A stretch of DNA of 45,200 nt from an uncultured Eubacterium sp. (GTDB lineage: Bacteria; Bacillota; Clostridia; Lachnospirales; Lachnospiraceae). The notes under the pieces were generated by a model. It was not told where the DNA came from. It searched no databases and was given only the letters and a program-made list of their open reading frames with translations. Below, in pieces: positions 1-8,118 of this stretch (the first letter of the stretch is position 1; each line of letters starts with the position of its first letter). The translations under genes were made by a program, and so were the position numbers. The stretch covers positions 1 through 45,200 of the forward strand of contig CANDJC010000026.1 of NCBI GenBank assembly GCA_947384955.1, written 5' to 3'.

Positions 1-68
1 GAAAACTTAGAACTTCCTGCTTTTTGGAAGCGGAACATCCGAAGGAAAACATTTCCCCGTCCGGCGTC
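1..68 (-). repeat. Structured intergenic repeat, copy A (edge fragment)
   Basis: The window opens inside one copy of the repeat family described at 15121-15414, in the opposite orientation. The first 25 bases match the conserved inner stem arm (CTTAGAACTTCC core), and the last part holds one outer arm followed by the GGCGTCC terminus. The outer arm differs from those of the other copies around GTCCGGC. Its pairing arm lies off the window, so the fold cannot be checked here. Confidence 0.7.
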
Positions 69-208
69 CCATCCCCAAAAAATAACGCATAACCTCATCA
101 AAATCTTTTTATTTCAAATATTTCCCATTTCTTTTTTTAAACTTGTATGTTAGAATGTACTTAGCGTTAAAAAATCAATAAAATGAATTGCATATTGGGA
201 GGATTATT

Positions 209-808
209 ATGAATAAAAAAGGAATTGCAGCACTGATTGTAACAGCATCCGTAGCCGTCGGCGCATTTTCGTTATCTATAAACGGAGCCGGTCCGGCCGT
301 ACCGCCATCTGTCAGTCCAGAGGCTCCGGTCGTCACAGTACAGGCGGCTTCTGCACCGTCAGCTTCTAAAGTTGCAAAAGCGGTCAAAAAAGCGTATGGT
401 GATGACTATCTGCCAAATTATAAACTGGGAAAATCTGAGATTAAAGATAAATACGGAGTAGCGTCGTCTCTATATTCGTCTGCATATGCGGAAGTGCCGA
501 TGATGAGCTCCCACGTAGATGAGCTTGTTGTATTTAAGGCAAAAAATTCATCTTCCAAAAAGAAAATTTTAAGTGCAGTGAAAAAATATCAGAAAAATTT
601 AAAGGAAAATACCCTGCAGTATCCGATGAACGTGTTGAAAATACAGGCATCCAAAGTATATACAAATGGTAAATATGTATGCTTTTTCATGCTTGGAGGA
701 TATGTTGATACTGCTGTTGAAGAAAACAGCTCGGAAGAACAGATTATAAAAGAATATAAAAATCTGAATCAGAAAGCTGTAAATGCTGTGAAAAAGAGTC
801 TGAAATAA
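209..808 (+). CDS. Secreted DUF4358 domain protein
   Basis: The product is 199 aa. Residues 1-28 look like a Sec signal peptide (MNKKG followed by a hydrophobic stretch), so it should be exported or anchored outside the membrane. A small-domain region from about residue 50 carries the features I associate with DUF4358: a VPM...VDELVVFKAK strand, a Lys-rich helix and QYPMNVLKIQASKV. Biochemical function is unknown. In Lachnospiraceae such genes commonly sit beside DHHW and MBOAT genes thought to O-acetylate cell-wall or surface glycans, and a DHHW gene follows here. The start is the ATG with GGGAGG 7 bases upstream; a TTG at 188 in the same frame has no such site. A possible -10 (TAGAAT) lies at 151-156 without a convincing -35. 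Confidence 0.8.
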   Translation: MNKKGIAALIVTASVAVGAFSLSINGAGPAVPPSVSPEAPVVTVQAASAPSASKVAKAVKKAYGDDYLPNYKLGKSEIKDKYGVASSLYSSAYAEVPMMSSHVDELVVFKAKNSSSKKKILSAVKKYQKNLKENTLQYPMNVLKIQASKVYTNGKYVCFFMLGGYVDTAVEENSSEEQIIKEYKNLNQKAVNAVKKSLK

Positions 809-881
809 CAATCGTCCGGCTTTTGCTGCTGATATGGTTAAAGCGGATGGCTGAAAATATCAAACAGATAGTAAAAGGTAT

Positions 882-2057
882 ATGCGTAAAAATATGATGC
901 ATGCAAAAAAAAGAAAAGAAGAAAATGGATGCATACAAATCCGGTTCCTGTGTTTTACAGGAGCCGTGATTTTGCTGTTATCCGCTTTTAGCATTTATAT
1001 CTGGCTTATGCCTGATAAGACCTATTCATCTTCGGAGCGTCGGCTGCTGGCAGAACGGCCGGATGTTACAAAAGAAAGTTTATTAAAGGGCAGTTTTCAG
1101 AAAGATTTTGAAACCTATTTATGCGAACAGATACCGGGGCGGACACGCTGGGTATCTTTGCAGTCCTATATGTCAAGGCTGCTTGGAAACAGGGATGTAA
1201 ACGGCGTTTATTTCGGAAAAGACGGTTATCTGCTGGAGCGTTACCTTACGCAGGATTTTAACTGGAAACAGGTGAAAAAGAATCTCCGGCGGACCGCAGC
1301 GTTTGTAAAAAAATATCCGCAGGCAAAAGTGATGTTTGTTCCGGTAAAGAGCAGTGTTTTATCCGAAAAACTGCCAGCATTTGCGCAGATTTCCGGGGAA
1401 GAACGTTTTTTTGAGCTGACAAAACAGATGATTCCCCAAAAGCAGCAAATCGAAGTAACGAAAATACTGCATGCTCATGATTCGGAATATATTTATTACC
1501 GGACAGACCACCACTGGACATCGTTAGGTGCATTTTACGCCTATGAAGCATGGGCGAAAGACATGGGATTTGTTCCGTTAACAGAAGACGATTTTAAAAT
1601 CAGTCCGGCAGGCACTGCATTTTGGGGCACGTCTTATGCAAAAACACGCACCGGGGGAGAAGCAGACACGATATCTTTGTACGAGAGGAAAAACGGGCCG
1701 GCATTCGCGCTTGATTATAATATGGGAGAATTTCAGTCGGACAGCTTTTTTGATTTTTCCAAATTAAAGGGAGATGACCCGTACAGTGTGTTTCTGGGCG
1801 GAAATCAGGCGCTGATAGATATACAGAACGATTCAGGTGATACAGACGGAAAAACGCTCTTGATTATAAAAGATTCTTTTGGCAACTGTTTTGCACCGTT
1901 TGCTGCGAATCATTATGCAAGGACTATTATCGCGGATCTGAGGTATGTCAATATTCCGGTTCATGCACTGTTAGAGATGTATCCGGCAGACGACATTCTG
2001 ATTTTGTATAACAGCGCGCAGTTTATGGAGGATAAAGATATCCGAAAGTTAAAATAA
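882..2057 (+). CDS. DHHW family protein, probable surface glycan O-acetylation factor
   Basis: The product is 391 aa with one N-terminal membrane helix (about residues 20-42: FLCFTGAVILLLSAFSIYIW), the rest being extracytoplasmic. The signature YRTDHHWTSLGAFYAYEAW gives the family its name, and a late IIKDSFGNCF segment resembles the GDSFG block of SGNH/AlgX-like proteins. Family members usually accompany an MBOAT acyltransferase in alginate-type O-acetylation modules; none is visible here, but one may lie upstream of base 1. The preceding DUF4358 gene is 73 bp away on the same strand, so the two are probably co-transcribed. The ribosome site is weak (AAAGG) and Met4 or Met5 could be the start. 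The protein acceptor or glycan is unknown. Confidence 0.8.
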   Translation: MRKNMMHAKKRKEENGCIQIRFLCFTGAVILLLSAFSIYIWLMPDKTYSSSERRLLAERPDVTKESLLKGSFQKDFETYLCEQIPGRTRWVSLQSYMSRLLGNRDVNGVYFGKDGYLLERYLTQDFNWKQVKKNLRRTAAFVKKYPQAKVMFVPVKSSVLSEKLPAFAQISGEERFFELTKQMIPQKQQIEVTKILHAHDSEYIYYRTDHHWTSLGAFYAYEAWAKDMGFVPLTEDDFKISPAGTAFWGTSYAKTRTGGEADTISLYERKNGPAFALDYNMGEFQSDSFFDFSKLKGDDPYSVFLGGNQALIDIQNDSGDTDGKTLLIIKDSFGNCFAPFAANHYARTIIADLRYVNIPVHALLEMYPADDILILYNSAQFMEDKDIRKLK

Positions 2058-2144
2058 ATCATTTGGGAACGTATGTCAGACAGAGGCTGCCAGAATCCGT
2101 TTCAGCAGCTTTCGTATAAAACAGGAAAGGAAGAGAAAAATATC

Positions 2145-3536
2145 GTGAAATATGACGTCATTATTGTCGGCGCGGGACCGGCAGGAATTTTTACAGCAAT
2201 GGAAATGGTAAAAAATAACAGTACCAAAAAAATTCTGCTTGTGGAAAAAGGAAAGGCGATTGAGGAGCGTAAATGTCCGAAAAGCAGGACGAAAAAATGC
2301 GTAAACTGCAAGCCGTGCAATATTACAACCGGTTTTTCCGGTGCAGGAGCTTTTTCGGATGGGAAACTGTCTTTAAGCTATGAGGTCGGCGGCGATTTTC
2401 CGATGCTTGTCGGCGCAGATTTTGCACAGGAATTAATCAATTATACAGATAAAATTTACCTGGAATTTGGTGCTGATACACGTATTGAAGGCGTGAGTGA
2501 GCCGTTAAAGGTACGGGAAATCAGAAAGCGCGCCATTCATGCCGGCCTGAAGCTGGTGGACTGTCCGATTCGTCATCTCGGCACGGAAAAGGCCCAGCAT
2601 ATTTACGGGGCAATTGAAACCTATTTGCAGGATAAAGGCGTTGAAATGCTGTTTGGCTACAGCTGCACGGACCTGATTATGGAAGAGGATGTCTGCAAAG
2701 GCGTTGTAATCACAAAAGAAGGGGACACAAAACAGCAGCGCCTGGAAGCACCTCATACGGTTGTTGCGGCAGGAAGGCGCGGGGCAGACTGGCTGCAGAC
2801 GCTTTGTGCAAAATATGATATTGCGCATAAGCCGGGGACAGTGGATATCGGAGTCCGGGTAGAAGTCCGGAATGAAATTATGGAAGAAGTAAATAAAGTG
2901 CTTTATGAGTCTAAGCTCATCGGCTATCCGAGACCGTTTAAGAATAAAGTCCGTACATTCTGCCAGAATCCGGGCGGATTTGTCAGCCAGGAAAATTATG
3001 ACAATGACCTTGCTGTTGTAAACGGACATTCCTACAAAGACCTGAAATCGGATAATACCAATCTTGCGATTTTATGTTCTCATAATTTTACAGAGCCGTT
3101 TAACCAGCCGATTTCTTATGCACAAAAAGTCGGAGAATTGACAAACATGCTTGGAGCAGGACAGATTATGGTACAGCGTTATGGAGACATTTTAGACGGC
3201 AAGCGTACCTGGCCGAAAGAACTGGCACAGTCGAATGTCCGCCCGACCCTGCCGGATGTCGTTGCAGGAGATATTACAGCCGCTATGCCGTACCGGGCAA
3301 TGGTGAATATCATCAACTTTATTCAGGCTATGGATCAGGTTGTTCCAGGTTTTGCAAGTACAGAAACACTGCTTTATTCGCCGGAGCTGAAATTTTACAG
3401 TAACAAAGTGCGTATGGATGAAAATCTTGTGACAAATGTAAAGGGACTGTACTGTCTCGGAGATTCAAGCGGCTGGACAAGAGGACTTATGATGGCTTCG
3501 GCAATGGGTGTCCTGATGGGAAGGAAGCTGCTTTAA
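2145..3536 (+). CDS. FAD-dependent oxidoreductase, COG2509-like
   Basis: The product is 463 aa. The N-terminal dinucleotide-binding motif VIIVGAGPAGIFTAMEM is followed by a Cys-rich segment (KCPKSRTKKCVNCKPCN) and GFSGAGAFSDGKLSL, then FCQNPGGFV, and ends with GDSSGWTRGLMMASAMG, which caps the FAD site. This order matches the uncharacterised FAD-dependent dehydrogenases of COG2509. Substrate is unknown. I chose the GTG at 2145 because AGGAAAGGAAG ends about 11 bases before it and the flavin-binding strand begins two residues later; an ATG at 2073 in frame would add 24 residues with no homology feel. A longer paralogue is encoded at 10573-12210. Confidence 0.8.
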   Translation: MKYDVIIVGAGPAGIFTAMEMVKNNSTKKILLVEKGKAIEERKCPKSRTKKCVNCKPCNITTGFSGAGAFSDGKLSLSYEVGGDFPMLVGADFAQELINYTDKIYLEFGADTRIEGVSEPLKVREIRKRAIHAGLKLVDCPIRHLGTEKAQHIYGAIETYLQDKGVEMLFGYSCTDLIMEEDVCKGVVITKEGDTKQQRLEAPHTVVAAGRRGADWLQTLCAKYDIAHKPGTVDIGVRVEVRNEIMEEVNKVLYESKLIGYPRPFKNKVRTFCQNPGGFVSQENYDNDLAVVNGHSYKDLKSDNTNLAILCSHNFTEPFNQPISYAQKVGELTNMLGAGQIMVQRYGDILDGKRTWPKELAQSNVRPTLPDVVAGDITAAMPYRAMVNIINFIQAMDQVVPGFASTETLLYSPELKFYSNKVRMDENLVTNVKGLYCLGDSSGWTRGLMMASAMGVLMGRKLL

Positions 3537-3633
3537 CATTCAAAGAAGGAAGGCTCACAGGGAAGAAGGTTCATAGGAAGGAAGGTGGCAGATTCTGAAG
3601 AAAAAAGATGGAAAGTCTTCTGTAAAAAGTGTT

Positions 3634-4548
3634 TTGTCCAGTAAAAACAGTATGGAAAATAAGCTGGAGCTAAAAGGCAATGACAGATTTCAGGACAGCT
3701 TTTTCAGAAGGCTGTTTAAAGAACCCAGATACAGGAAAGCATTATATACCGTTCTGTATCCTGAAGATGAAAACATCGATGATTCTGAATTTGAGAATAT
3801 CGAGCTGGATAATGTACTCAATATTGATATTTATAATGATATCTGTTTTACCGTACGCAGCCGGATGATAATACTGACAGAGCACCAGTCGACGCTGAAT
3901 TACAATATGCCGGTCCAGATATTGCTGTATCTGGCGGAAGAATATAAGCGGCTGCTTATGAGGAGTGAGTTTACTTCCGCACTGTATGCATCAGCGCTCG
4001 TAAAGATACCAAAACCGGAGTTTTACATTGTCTACACCGGTACAGATGCATGTGCTCCTGTCATGAAACTGTCAGATGCATTTTTGGAATGTCCCAGTGT
4101 AGGAAGAAATCCGGCCAGCAGAATAGAATTAATTGTTCCGGTGCTGACGGCAGGCGATTCAGAGGGGATTTTAGCGGAATATTTTGATATCATCAATTTT
4201 ATCAAAGAGGAACGCAGCCGCTATGGTTCGCTGGAAACAGCTGTCAGGCACGCAATACTAAAATACCAGTCTGGATATGAGATATCGGATTTTATTCGGA
4301 ATCAGAAAGGAGTGTATGAAACATTGTTTGAGCAGATGACCAGGGAAGAACTCTTAGCAAGACAGCTGGAGGCAAATGCAAAAGTAATAACCCAGCAGGT
4401 AACCCGTCAGGTAAAAAATGATGACATTGCTATTTCCTACAAAATGCTGCTTGAAGCCGGCATCGGGCCTGAGAATGCGGTACAGTCTATTATACGCAAT
4501 TACGGGCTGGATGAGAATGAACTGCGGGAGCTTTTGAAGCAGAAATAG
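3634..4548 (+). CDS. Rpn family PD-(D/E)XK nuclease / transposase-like protein
   Basis: The product is about 304 aa. The N-terminal half resembles Rpn/YhgA-like recombination-promoting nucleases: a DRFQDSFFRRLFKEP opening, an Asp-rich strand (NDICF), then LTEHQSTLNYNMPVQILLYL, where Glu-His-Gln is where the catalytic (D/E)XK residues usually sit. The C-terminal third is helical and charged (residues 220-304), as in family members called putative transposases. E. coli relatives cut DNA and raise RecA-independent recombination; whether this one is active is unknown. It stands alone between a flavoprotein and the convergent trkA. The start is uncertain: TTG 3634 is the longest option, while ATG 3652 gives MENKLELK. 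Neither has a clear ribosome site. Confidence 0.72.
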   Translation: MSSKNSMENKLELKGNDRFQDSFFRRLFKEPRYRKALYTVLYPEDENIDDSEFENIELDNVLNIDIYNDICFTVRSRMIILTEHQSTLNYNMPVQILLYLAEEYKRLLMRSEFTSALYASALVKIPKPEFYIVYTGTDACAPVMKLSDAFLECPSVGRNPASRIELIVPVLTAGDSEGILAEYFDIINFIKEERSRYGSLETAVRHAILKYQSGYEISDFIRNQKGVYETLFEQMTREELLARQLEANAKVITQQVTRQVKNDDIAISYKMLLEAGIGPENAVQSIIRNYGLDENELRELLKQK

Positions 4549-4570
4549 TATAGCTTTGGCTTTTCTTATG

Positions 4571-4616
4571 TATTATGCCGCCTGGGAAGGAAAATACCTG
4601 CTCAGGCGGTACATAT
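4571..4616. terminator. Weak hairpin between convergent genes
   Basis: CCGCCTG (4578-4584) pairs with CAGGCGG (4603-4609), with partial AT pairing outside. It lies in the 78-bp gap where the Rpn-like gene and trkA converge, so it may end transcription from both sides. There is no long T run on either strand, so the call is tentative. Confidence 0.3.
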
Positions 4617-4626
4617 TACAGCAGTA

Positions 4627-5289
4627 TCAGTCCAAAAGTTCTCCGATATATTTTTTATCAATCATTACAAGCACACTGTCGCCGCTGCAAAACGGGAGGT
4701 CTGGATTTATATCCGTAGTAAGTTCCCCGTCCCGGCGCAGCGCTACGACATTCAGCTTATGTTTCTGCCGCAGCGAAAGTTCTTTCAGGTTTCGTCCAAT
4801 CCATTCTTCTTTGACGGTAATTTCCACCATGCGGACACTTTTGGACAGTTCGATAAAATCAATAAAATTACCGTTTACGATATTTCTTGCGACACGGATG
4901 CCGCCGTCCCGTTCCGGGGTTACTATTTTATCAGCTCCAATCCGTTCAAAGATTTCTGACATCGTTGCATTGCGGGATTTGGCAAGGATAAATGGAACCC
5001 CGGCCTCTTTAGCAGCCATGATTGCCATAATGCTTGCTTCCAGACAGCTTGTAATCGTTACAATTACCCCGTCCATATTTGAAAGGCCAAGGGAATCAAA
5101 TGCGTGCAGTTCGGTAGCGTCCACCTGGACTGCCATTGTGACATCCGGTGCGATATCGCTTACCAGGTCTTCATCCTTATCAATTGCAAGCACATCCGCT
5201 CCTGCAGCCATTAATTCTTCTGCCACGCTTCTGCCAAATTCACCCAGGCCGAACACGGCATATGATTTTCTGCTTTCCTGTTTTCTCAT
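4627..5289 (-). CDS. trkA: Potassium uptake regulatory subunit, TrkA/KtrA type
   Basis: The product is 220 aa, the size of single-RCK KtrA-type subunits. Residues 10-28 hold the Rossmann motif YAVFGLGEFGRSVAEEL, followed by an acidic strand end (LAIDKDED) typical of nucleotide-binding RCK_N domains. The C-terminal about 75 residues form the RCK_C/TrkA_C domain (VRMVEITVKEEWIGRNL onward). It acts in the cytoplasm as the nucleotide-gated ring that opens the partner channel. The start is supported by AGGAGCGTAATT before ATG. It lies 110 bp downstream of the channel gene on the same strand and is probably transcribed from the promoter at 6839-6867. The gap contains a short direct duplication, GTCAGCTGTTATT twice. 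Confidence 0.9.
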   Translation of the reverse strand: MRKQESRKSYAVFGLGEFGRSVAEELMAAGADVLAIDKDEDLVSDIAPDVTMAVQVDATELHAFDSLGLSNMDGVIVTITSCLEASIMAIMAAKEAGVPFILAKSRNATMSEIFERIGADKIVTPERDGGIRVARNIVNGNFIDFIELSKSVRMVEITVKEEWIGRNLKELSLRQKHKLNVVALRRDGELTTDINPDLPFCSGDSVLVMIDKKYIGELLD

Positions 5290-5399
5290 AATTACGCTCC
5301 TGATTCTGTCAGCTGTTATTTGTCAGCTGTTATTCGTTAAATTTTCATTGTTCTATTTCTGCTGCCGGATGTTACAAGTAAAGCTGTTTCTAGAAAGAT

Positions 5400-6758
5400 T
5401 TATCCGACAGTAACTGTTTCTTCAGGCAGTTTCGCTGCTGTCTGGCGGTCACGCATAGTGAATACAAGCACCATTGTAATCGGGCCGATGCGTCCGAGAA
5501 ACATACAGATACAGAGTATGATTTTTCCGGCAAGGCCGATAAGGGATGTGTAATTTCTGGAAATACCTACCGTGCCAAGCGCGCTGTATACTTCAAAAAT
5601 CTGGTCCGCGGCGTCTCCCTGTTCAAAAATCATCATGGCAATGACTGCTGCAATACTTGCAAAAAAACTGATAAGTACAACGGCAAGCGCTTTTCTGGCA
5701 GTTTTATCAGAAATTCTTCTGTGAAAGCAGATAATATCCTCCCGGCCGCGCACGGTAGCAGTTACAGTTAAAAAGATAATGGCAAGCGTTGTTGTCTTTA
5801 CGCCTCCTGCAGTGCCAGCCGGAGAGCCGCCCGTAAACATTAGAAACAGCGTTACGATAACGGAAGGCGTTGTAAGCGCTTTTTGTGAAATCGTTACAAA
5901 TCCGGCGGTTCTTGTTGTTACTGACTGAAAGAAGGATGCCAGAATCTTTTGCCCGAGCGTGAAATTTCCTATCGTGCCCGGATTATAATATTCAAAAGCA
6001 AAGTAAAGCACAGCTCCTGCAAGAAGCAGGAAAGCTGTCATGACAAGCACAATTTTTGTATGAAGCCTGAGTGCGGAAAAAAATCTTTTCTGGTTGGAGT
6101 GCAGGTTTTTTTTCACGGTTTCAATAATATCAAACCAGACAATAAAGCCAAGGCCGCTTACGATAATCAGCGCCATTGTCACACCGTTTACCCAGACATT
6201 GTGTACAAAGGGCATAAGGCTGTCTGCTCCTATCAGATCGATTCCGGCGTTGCAGAAGGCTGAAACGGAATGAAAAATGGAATACCAGATGCCTTTTGCG
6301 CCGAACTGCGGAACAAACGCCGGCAGATAAAGCAGTGCACCGATTCCTTCTACAAGAAATGTGCCGAAAAATACTTTTCGAAGAAATTTAACAAGCCCCT
6401 GCAGTGTTTCCAGGTTAAACGCATCCCCTAAAAGTTTGCGGCTGCTTAAAGATATTTTTTTCCCAAGCAGCATCATAAAGACGGTAGCAAGAGCTATGAC
6501 ACCCAGCCCGCCAATCTGTATGAGTATCAGAATGATGATGTGGCCAAACAGGTTCCAGTGGAAAGCTGTCGTAACGGTTACAAGGCCGGTCACACAGACG
6601 CAGCTGGCTGCTGTGAACAGGGCGTCTTCAAAAGGTGTCACTGTGCCCTGCGCGGATGTGAACGGGGTCATTAAAAGAAGCGTACCGATGAATATGACGA
6701 GCAGGAAGCTTAGGGTAATGATTTGTGTTGTAGTCAGATGCTTTTTTAAAAATTCCAT
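5400..6758 (-). CDS. trkH: Potassium uptake channel subunit, TrkH/KtrB family
   Basis: The product is 452 aa with about ten hydrophobic segments. The four pore-loop motifs that form the K+ filter in this family are readable in order: CVTGL, CNAGI, RTAGF and GTVGI. Length is close to KtrB (about 445 aa). It should form the membrane pathway of a K+ (possibly Na+-coupled) transporter gated by the downstream RCK subunit. I place the start at ATG 6758 because CTGGAGGCATCC precedes it directly; the open frame continues 30 codons further upstream, but that part is not family-like. A sigma-A type promoter lies about 80 bp upstream. Confidence 0.9.
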   Translation of the reverse strand: MEFLKKHLTTTQIITLSFLLVIFIGTLLLMTPFTSAQGTVTPFEDALFTAASCVCVTGLVTVTTAFHWNLFGHIIILILIQIGGLGVIALATVFMMLLGKKISLSSRKLLGDAFNLETLQGLVKFLRKVFFGTFLVEGIGALLYLPAFVPQFGAKGIWYSIFHSVSAFCNAGIDLIGADSLMPFVHNVWVNGVTMALIIVSGLGFIVWFDIIETVKKNLHSNQKRFFSALRLHTKIVLVMTAFLLLAGAVLYFAFEYYNPGTIGNFTLGQKILASFFQSVTTRTAGFVTISQKALTTPSVIVTLFLMFTGGSPAGTAGGVKTTTLAIIFLTVTATVRGREDIICFHRRISDKTARKALAVVLISFFASIAAVIAMMIFEQGDAADQIFEVYSALGTVGISRNYTSLIGLAGKIILCICMFLGRIGPITMVLVFTMRDRQTAAKLPEETVTVG

Positions 6759-6838
6759 GGATGCCTCCAGAGTTCTTTCTATGCTGGGTGTGTGAAAAAT
6801 ATACCGCGGGGTGCGGGAAATTTTTTCAGACATGGATA

Positions 6839-6867
6839 AGTATAGCAAAGATTTGGGCGGTGTGCAA
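6839..6867 (-). promoter_or_regulatory. Sigma-A promoter of the trkH-trkA operon
   Basis: Read on the minus strand, TTGCAC is followed by 17 bases and then TATACT, a near-consensus vegetative promoter. Transcription would start near 6832, giving a leader of about 70 bases before the trkH start at 6758. Confidence 0.75.
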
Positions 6868-6926
6868 GCGGTGGGGGATTTTTTTCAGAGGAGGAGTAGT
6901 GGTTTAGACAGGGGGGTGCTGGCTGC

Positions 6927-7183
6927 GCGGACGCCGGGTGACGGGAAGATGCACCGGCTTTCTGTGACGGCTCCGGAATGTTAAGAATCCCTAAGCATTC
7001 TGCATTTACGCTGTGGCAGCGGACGGGACGCGGCACCTATTCGCCCTGGCTTACTGCCAGAAGCTACTGGTGCCGCTGCGGCTTTGCCGCCTGGTTATTG
7101 TGGCAGAAAGCTAAGGGATTCTAAACATTCCTCCGATGTCACAGAAAGCCGGTGCATCTTCCCGTCACCCGGCTGGTTTTAGC
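6927..7183 (+). repeat. Structured intergenic repeat, copy B (divergent)
   Basis: This is the shortest complete copy (257 bp). The outer arms 6933-6968 and 7138-7173 are perfect 36-bp inverted repeats starting GCCGGGTGACGG, a sequence unlike the arms of copies C-F apart from the end. The second stem (about 6974-7002 with 7108-7136) pairs at 26 of 29 positions and keeps the CTAAG:CTAAG pairing seen in the other copies. The apical hairpin is GCGGCACC/GGTGCCGC where other copies have GGCGCCTG/CAGGCGCC, so this stem is also compensated. The third hairpin is reduced to GCGGC-TTT-GCCGC. The termini keep GCGGACGCC and GGCTGGTTTT. Confidence 0.85.
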
Positions 7184-7357
7184 TGGCTTTACATGTAAAA
7201 CGGGAGACTTTATGCTGGATTTTTATTTGGCAGGAAGAGGGTAAACTGCTGCTGAAAAGCTGTCTGTACTTCGAAATTCATGCAGGTAACGCCAGCCAGA
7301 AAACAGATGGGAGAGGGGGATTCTTAATATTCTGGAAGCGCCGCAGAAAAATTGTGC
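7184..7357. other. Non-coding stretch between repeat B and terminator
   Basis: No plausible gene or known riboswitch was recognised in these 174 bases. Together with repeat B and the following terminator hairpin it fills the 839-bp gap between the divergent trkH and the flavin split-barrel gene. It may be the 3' part of a non-coding transcript covering repeat B. Confidence 0.4.
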
Positions 7358-7396
7358 AATTCCATCTCTCGGCGTACGGGAGAATGGAATTTTTTA
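7358..7396 (+). terminator. Rho-independent terminator with no obvious gene upstream
   Basis: AATTCCAT plus TCTC pairs with GAGAATGGAATT across a short loop and is followed by a run of T (GGAATTTTTT). It is a good intrinsic terminator on the plus strand, yet the nearest plus-strand feature upstream is repeat B, and trkH points away. It therefore suggests a non-coding transcript, or an attenuator in a long leader. Confidence 0.65.
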
Positions 7397-7451
7397 TGTC
7401 TGACTGATGCGTAACTTAATCTGGAGGGTCACAGATTTTCATAAAAAACAG

Positions 7452-7480
7452 TTGCTATTAAAGGAAATATTGAGTATATT
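7452..7480 (+). promoter_or_regulatory. Sigma-A promoter before the flavin split-barrel gene
   Basis: TTGCTA, 17 bases, TATATT. It lies about 120 bp upstream of the start at 7598 and downstream of the 7358-7396 terminator, so the gene probably has its own transcription start. Confidence 0.55.
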
Positions 7481-7597
7481 AAATAGAAATGAATCACTGG
7501 CGGAGACGGGAAAGCTTTCGTGTAAATGAAGCAGAGGGGTGGATTTTCTGCCTTATTTTTAGCATGGAGGATAAAAGAAGAAGAGGAGAATCGTTCA

Positions 7598-8020
7598 ATG
7601 AATAAATTAAGTTTAAATAAAGAAGCAGAAGAGATTATGACGGAGCGGTTTGGTAAAGATACGGTAATCGCGCTTGCAACTTTAGATAATCATATTCCCT
7701 GTGTAAGGTATGTAAATGCTTTTTATGAAAATGGCGCTTTTTATATTATTACGCATGCGCTTTCGAATAAAATGAAACAGATAGCGGACCGCCCTGTTGT
7801 GGGAATTGCCGGTGAATGGTTTACGGGACATGGTAAAGGTATCAGTCTTGGTTATTTTGGAAATGAGGAGAACAGCTGGATTGCCGGGAAGCTGAAAAAA
7901 GCTTTTGCAGAATGGATTGATAACGGGCATACGGATTTTGATGATGAAAATACAATTATTTTATGTCTGGAACTGACGGACGGGCAGCTGCTTTCTCACG
8001 GAAAGAAGTATGAATTATAA
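7598..8020 (+). CDS. Pyridoxamine 5'-phosphate oxidase-like flavin split-barrel protein
   Basis: The product is 140 aa, typical of the small FMN-binding split-barrel family. The core is recognisable from VIALATLDNHIPCVRYVNAFYENGAFYI through the ALSNKMKQIADRP helix to a late strand IILCLEL. Family members bind FMN or related cofactors and many are of unknown substrate; there is no reason to call this a true PdxH. The ATG at 7598 has GAGGAG 10 bases upstream; the frame is open back to 7526, but without a ribosome site. It appears monocistronic, although the MalY-like gene follows 98 bp later on the same strand. Confidence 0.8.
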   Translation: MNKLSLNKEAEEIMTERFGKDTVIALATLDNHIPCVRYVNAFYENGAFYIITHALSNKMKQIADRPVVGIAGEWFTGHGKGISLGYFGNEENSWIAGKLKKAFAEWIDNGHTDFDDENTIILCLELTDGQLLSHGKKYEL

Positions 8021-8118
8021 TCAGTAAGGTTATGAAATCAATGCAGAGGGAAGATGTTTTTTAACGGGAATAGTTTTTGTATCCATGGATTATTTTACAA
8101 TGAGGAGGAGCTTAAGTG

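Noticed and set aside
4556-5413. Long open frame of 285 codons on the plus strand
   Set aside because: It is antisense to trkA, whose motifs and ribosome site are clear; the predicted protein is Ser/Thr/Ile rich with no family resemblance.
7184-7357. Riboswitch (cobalamin-like) before the flavin split-barrel gene
   Set aside because: I looked for the conserved core and could not find it; the terminator also lies upstream of a separate promoter.
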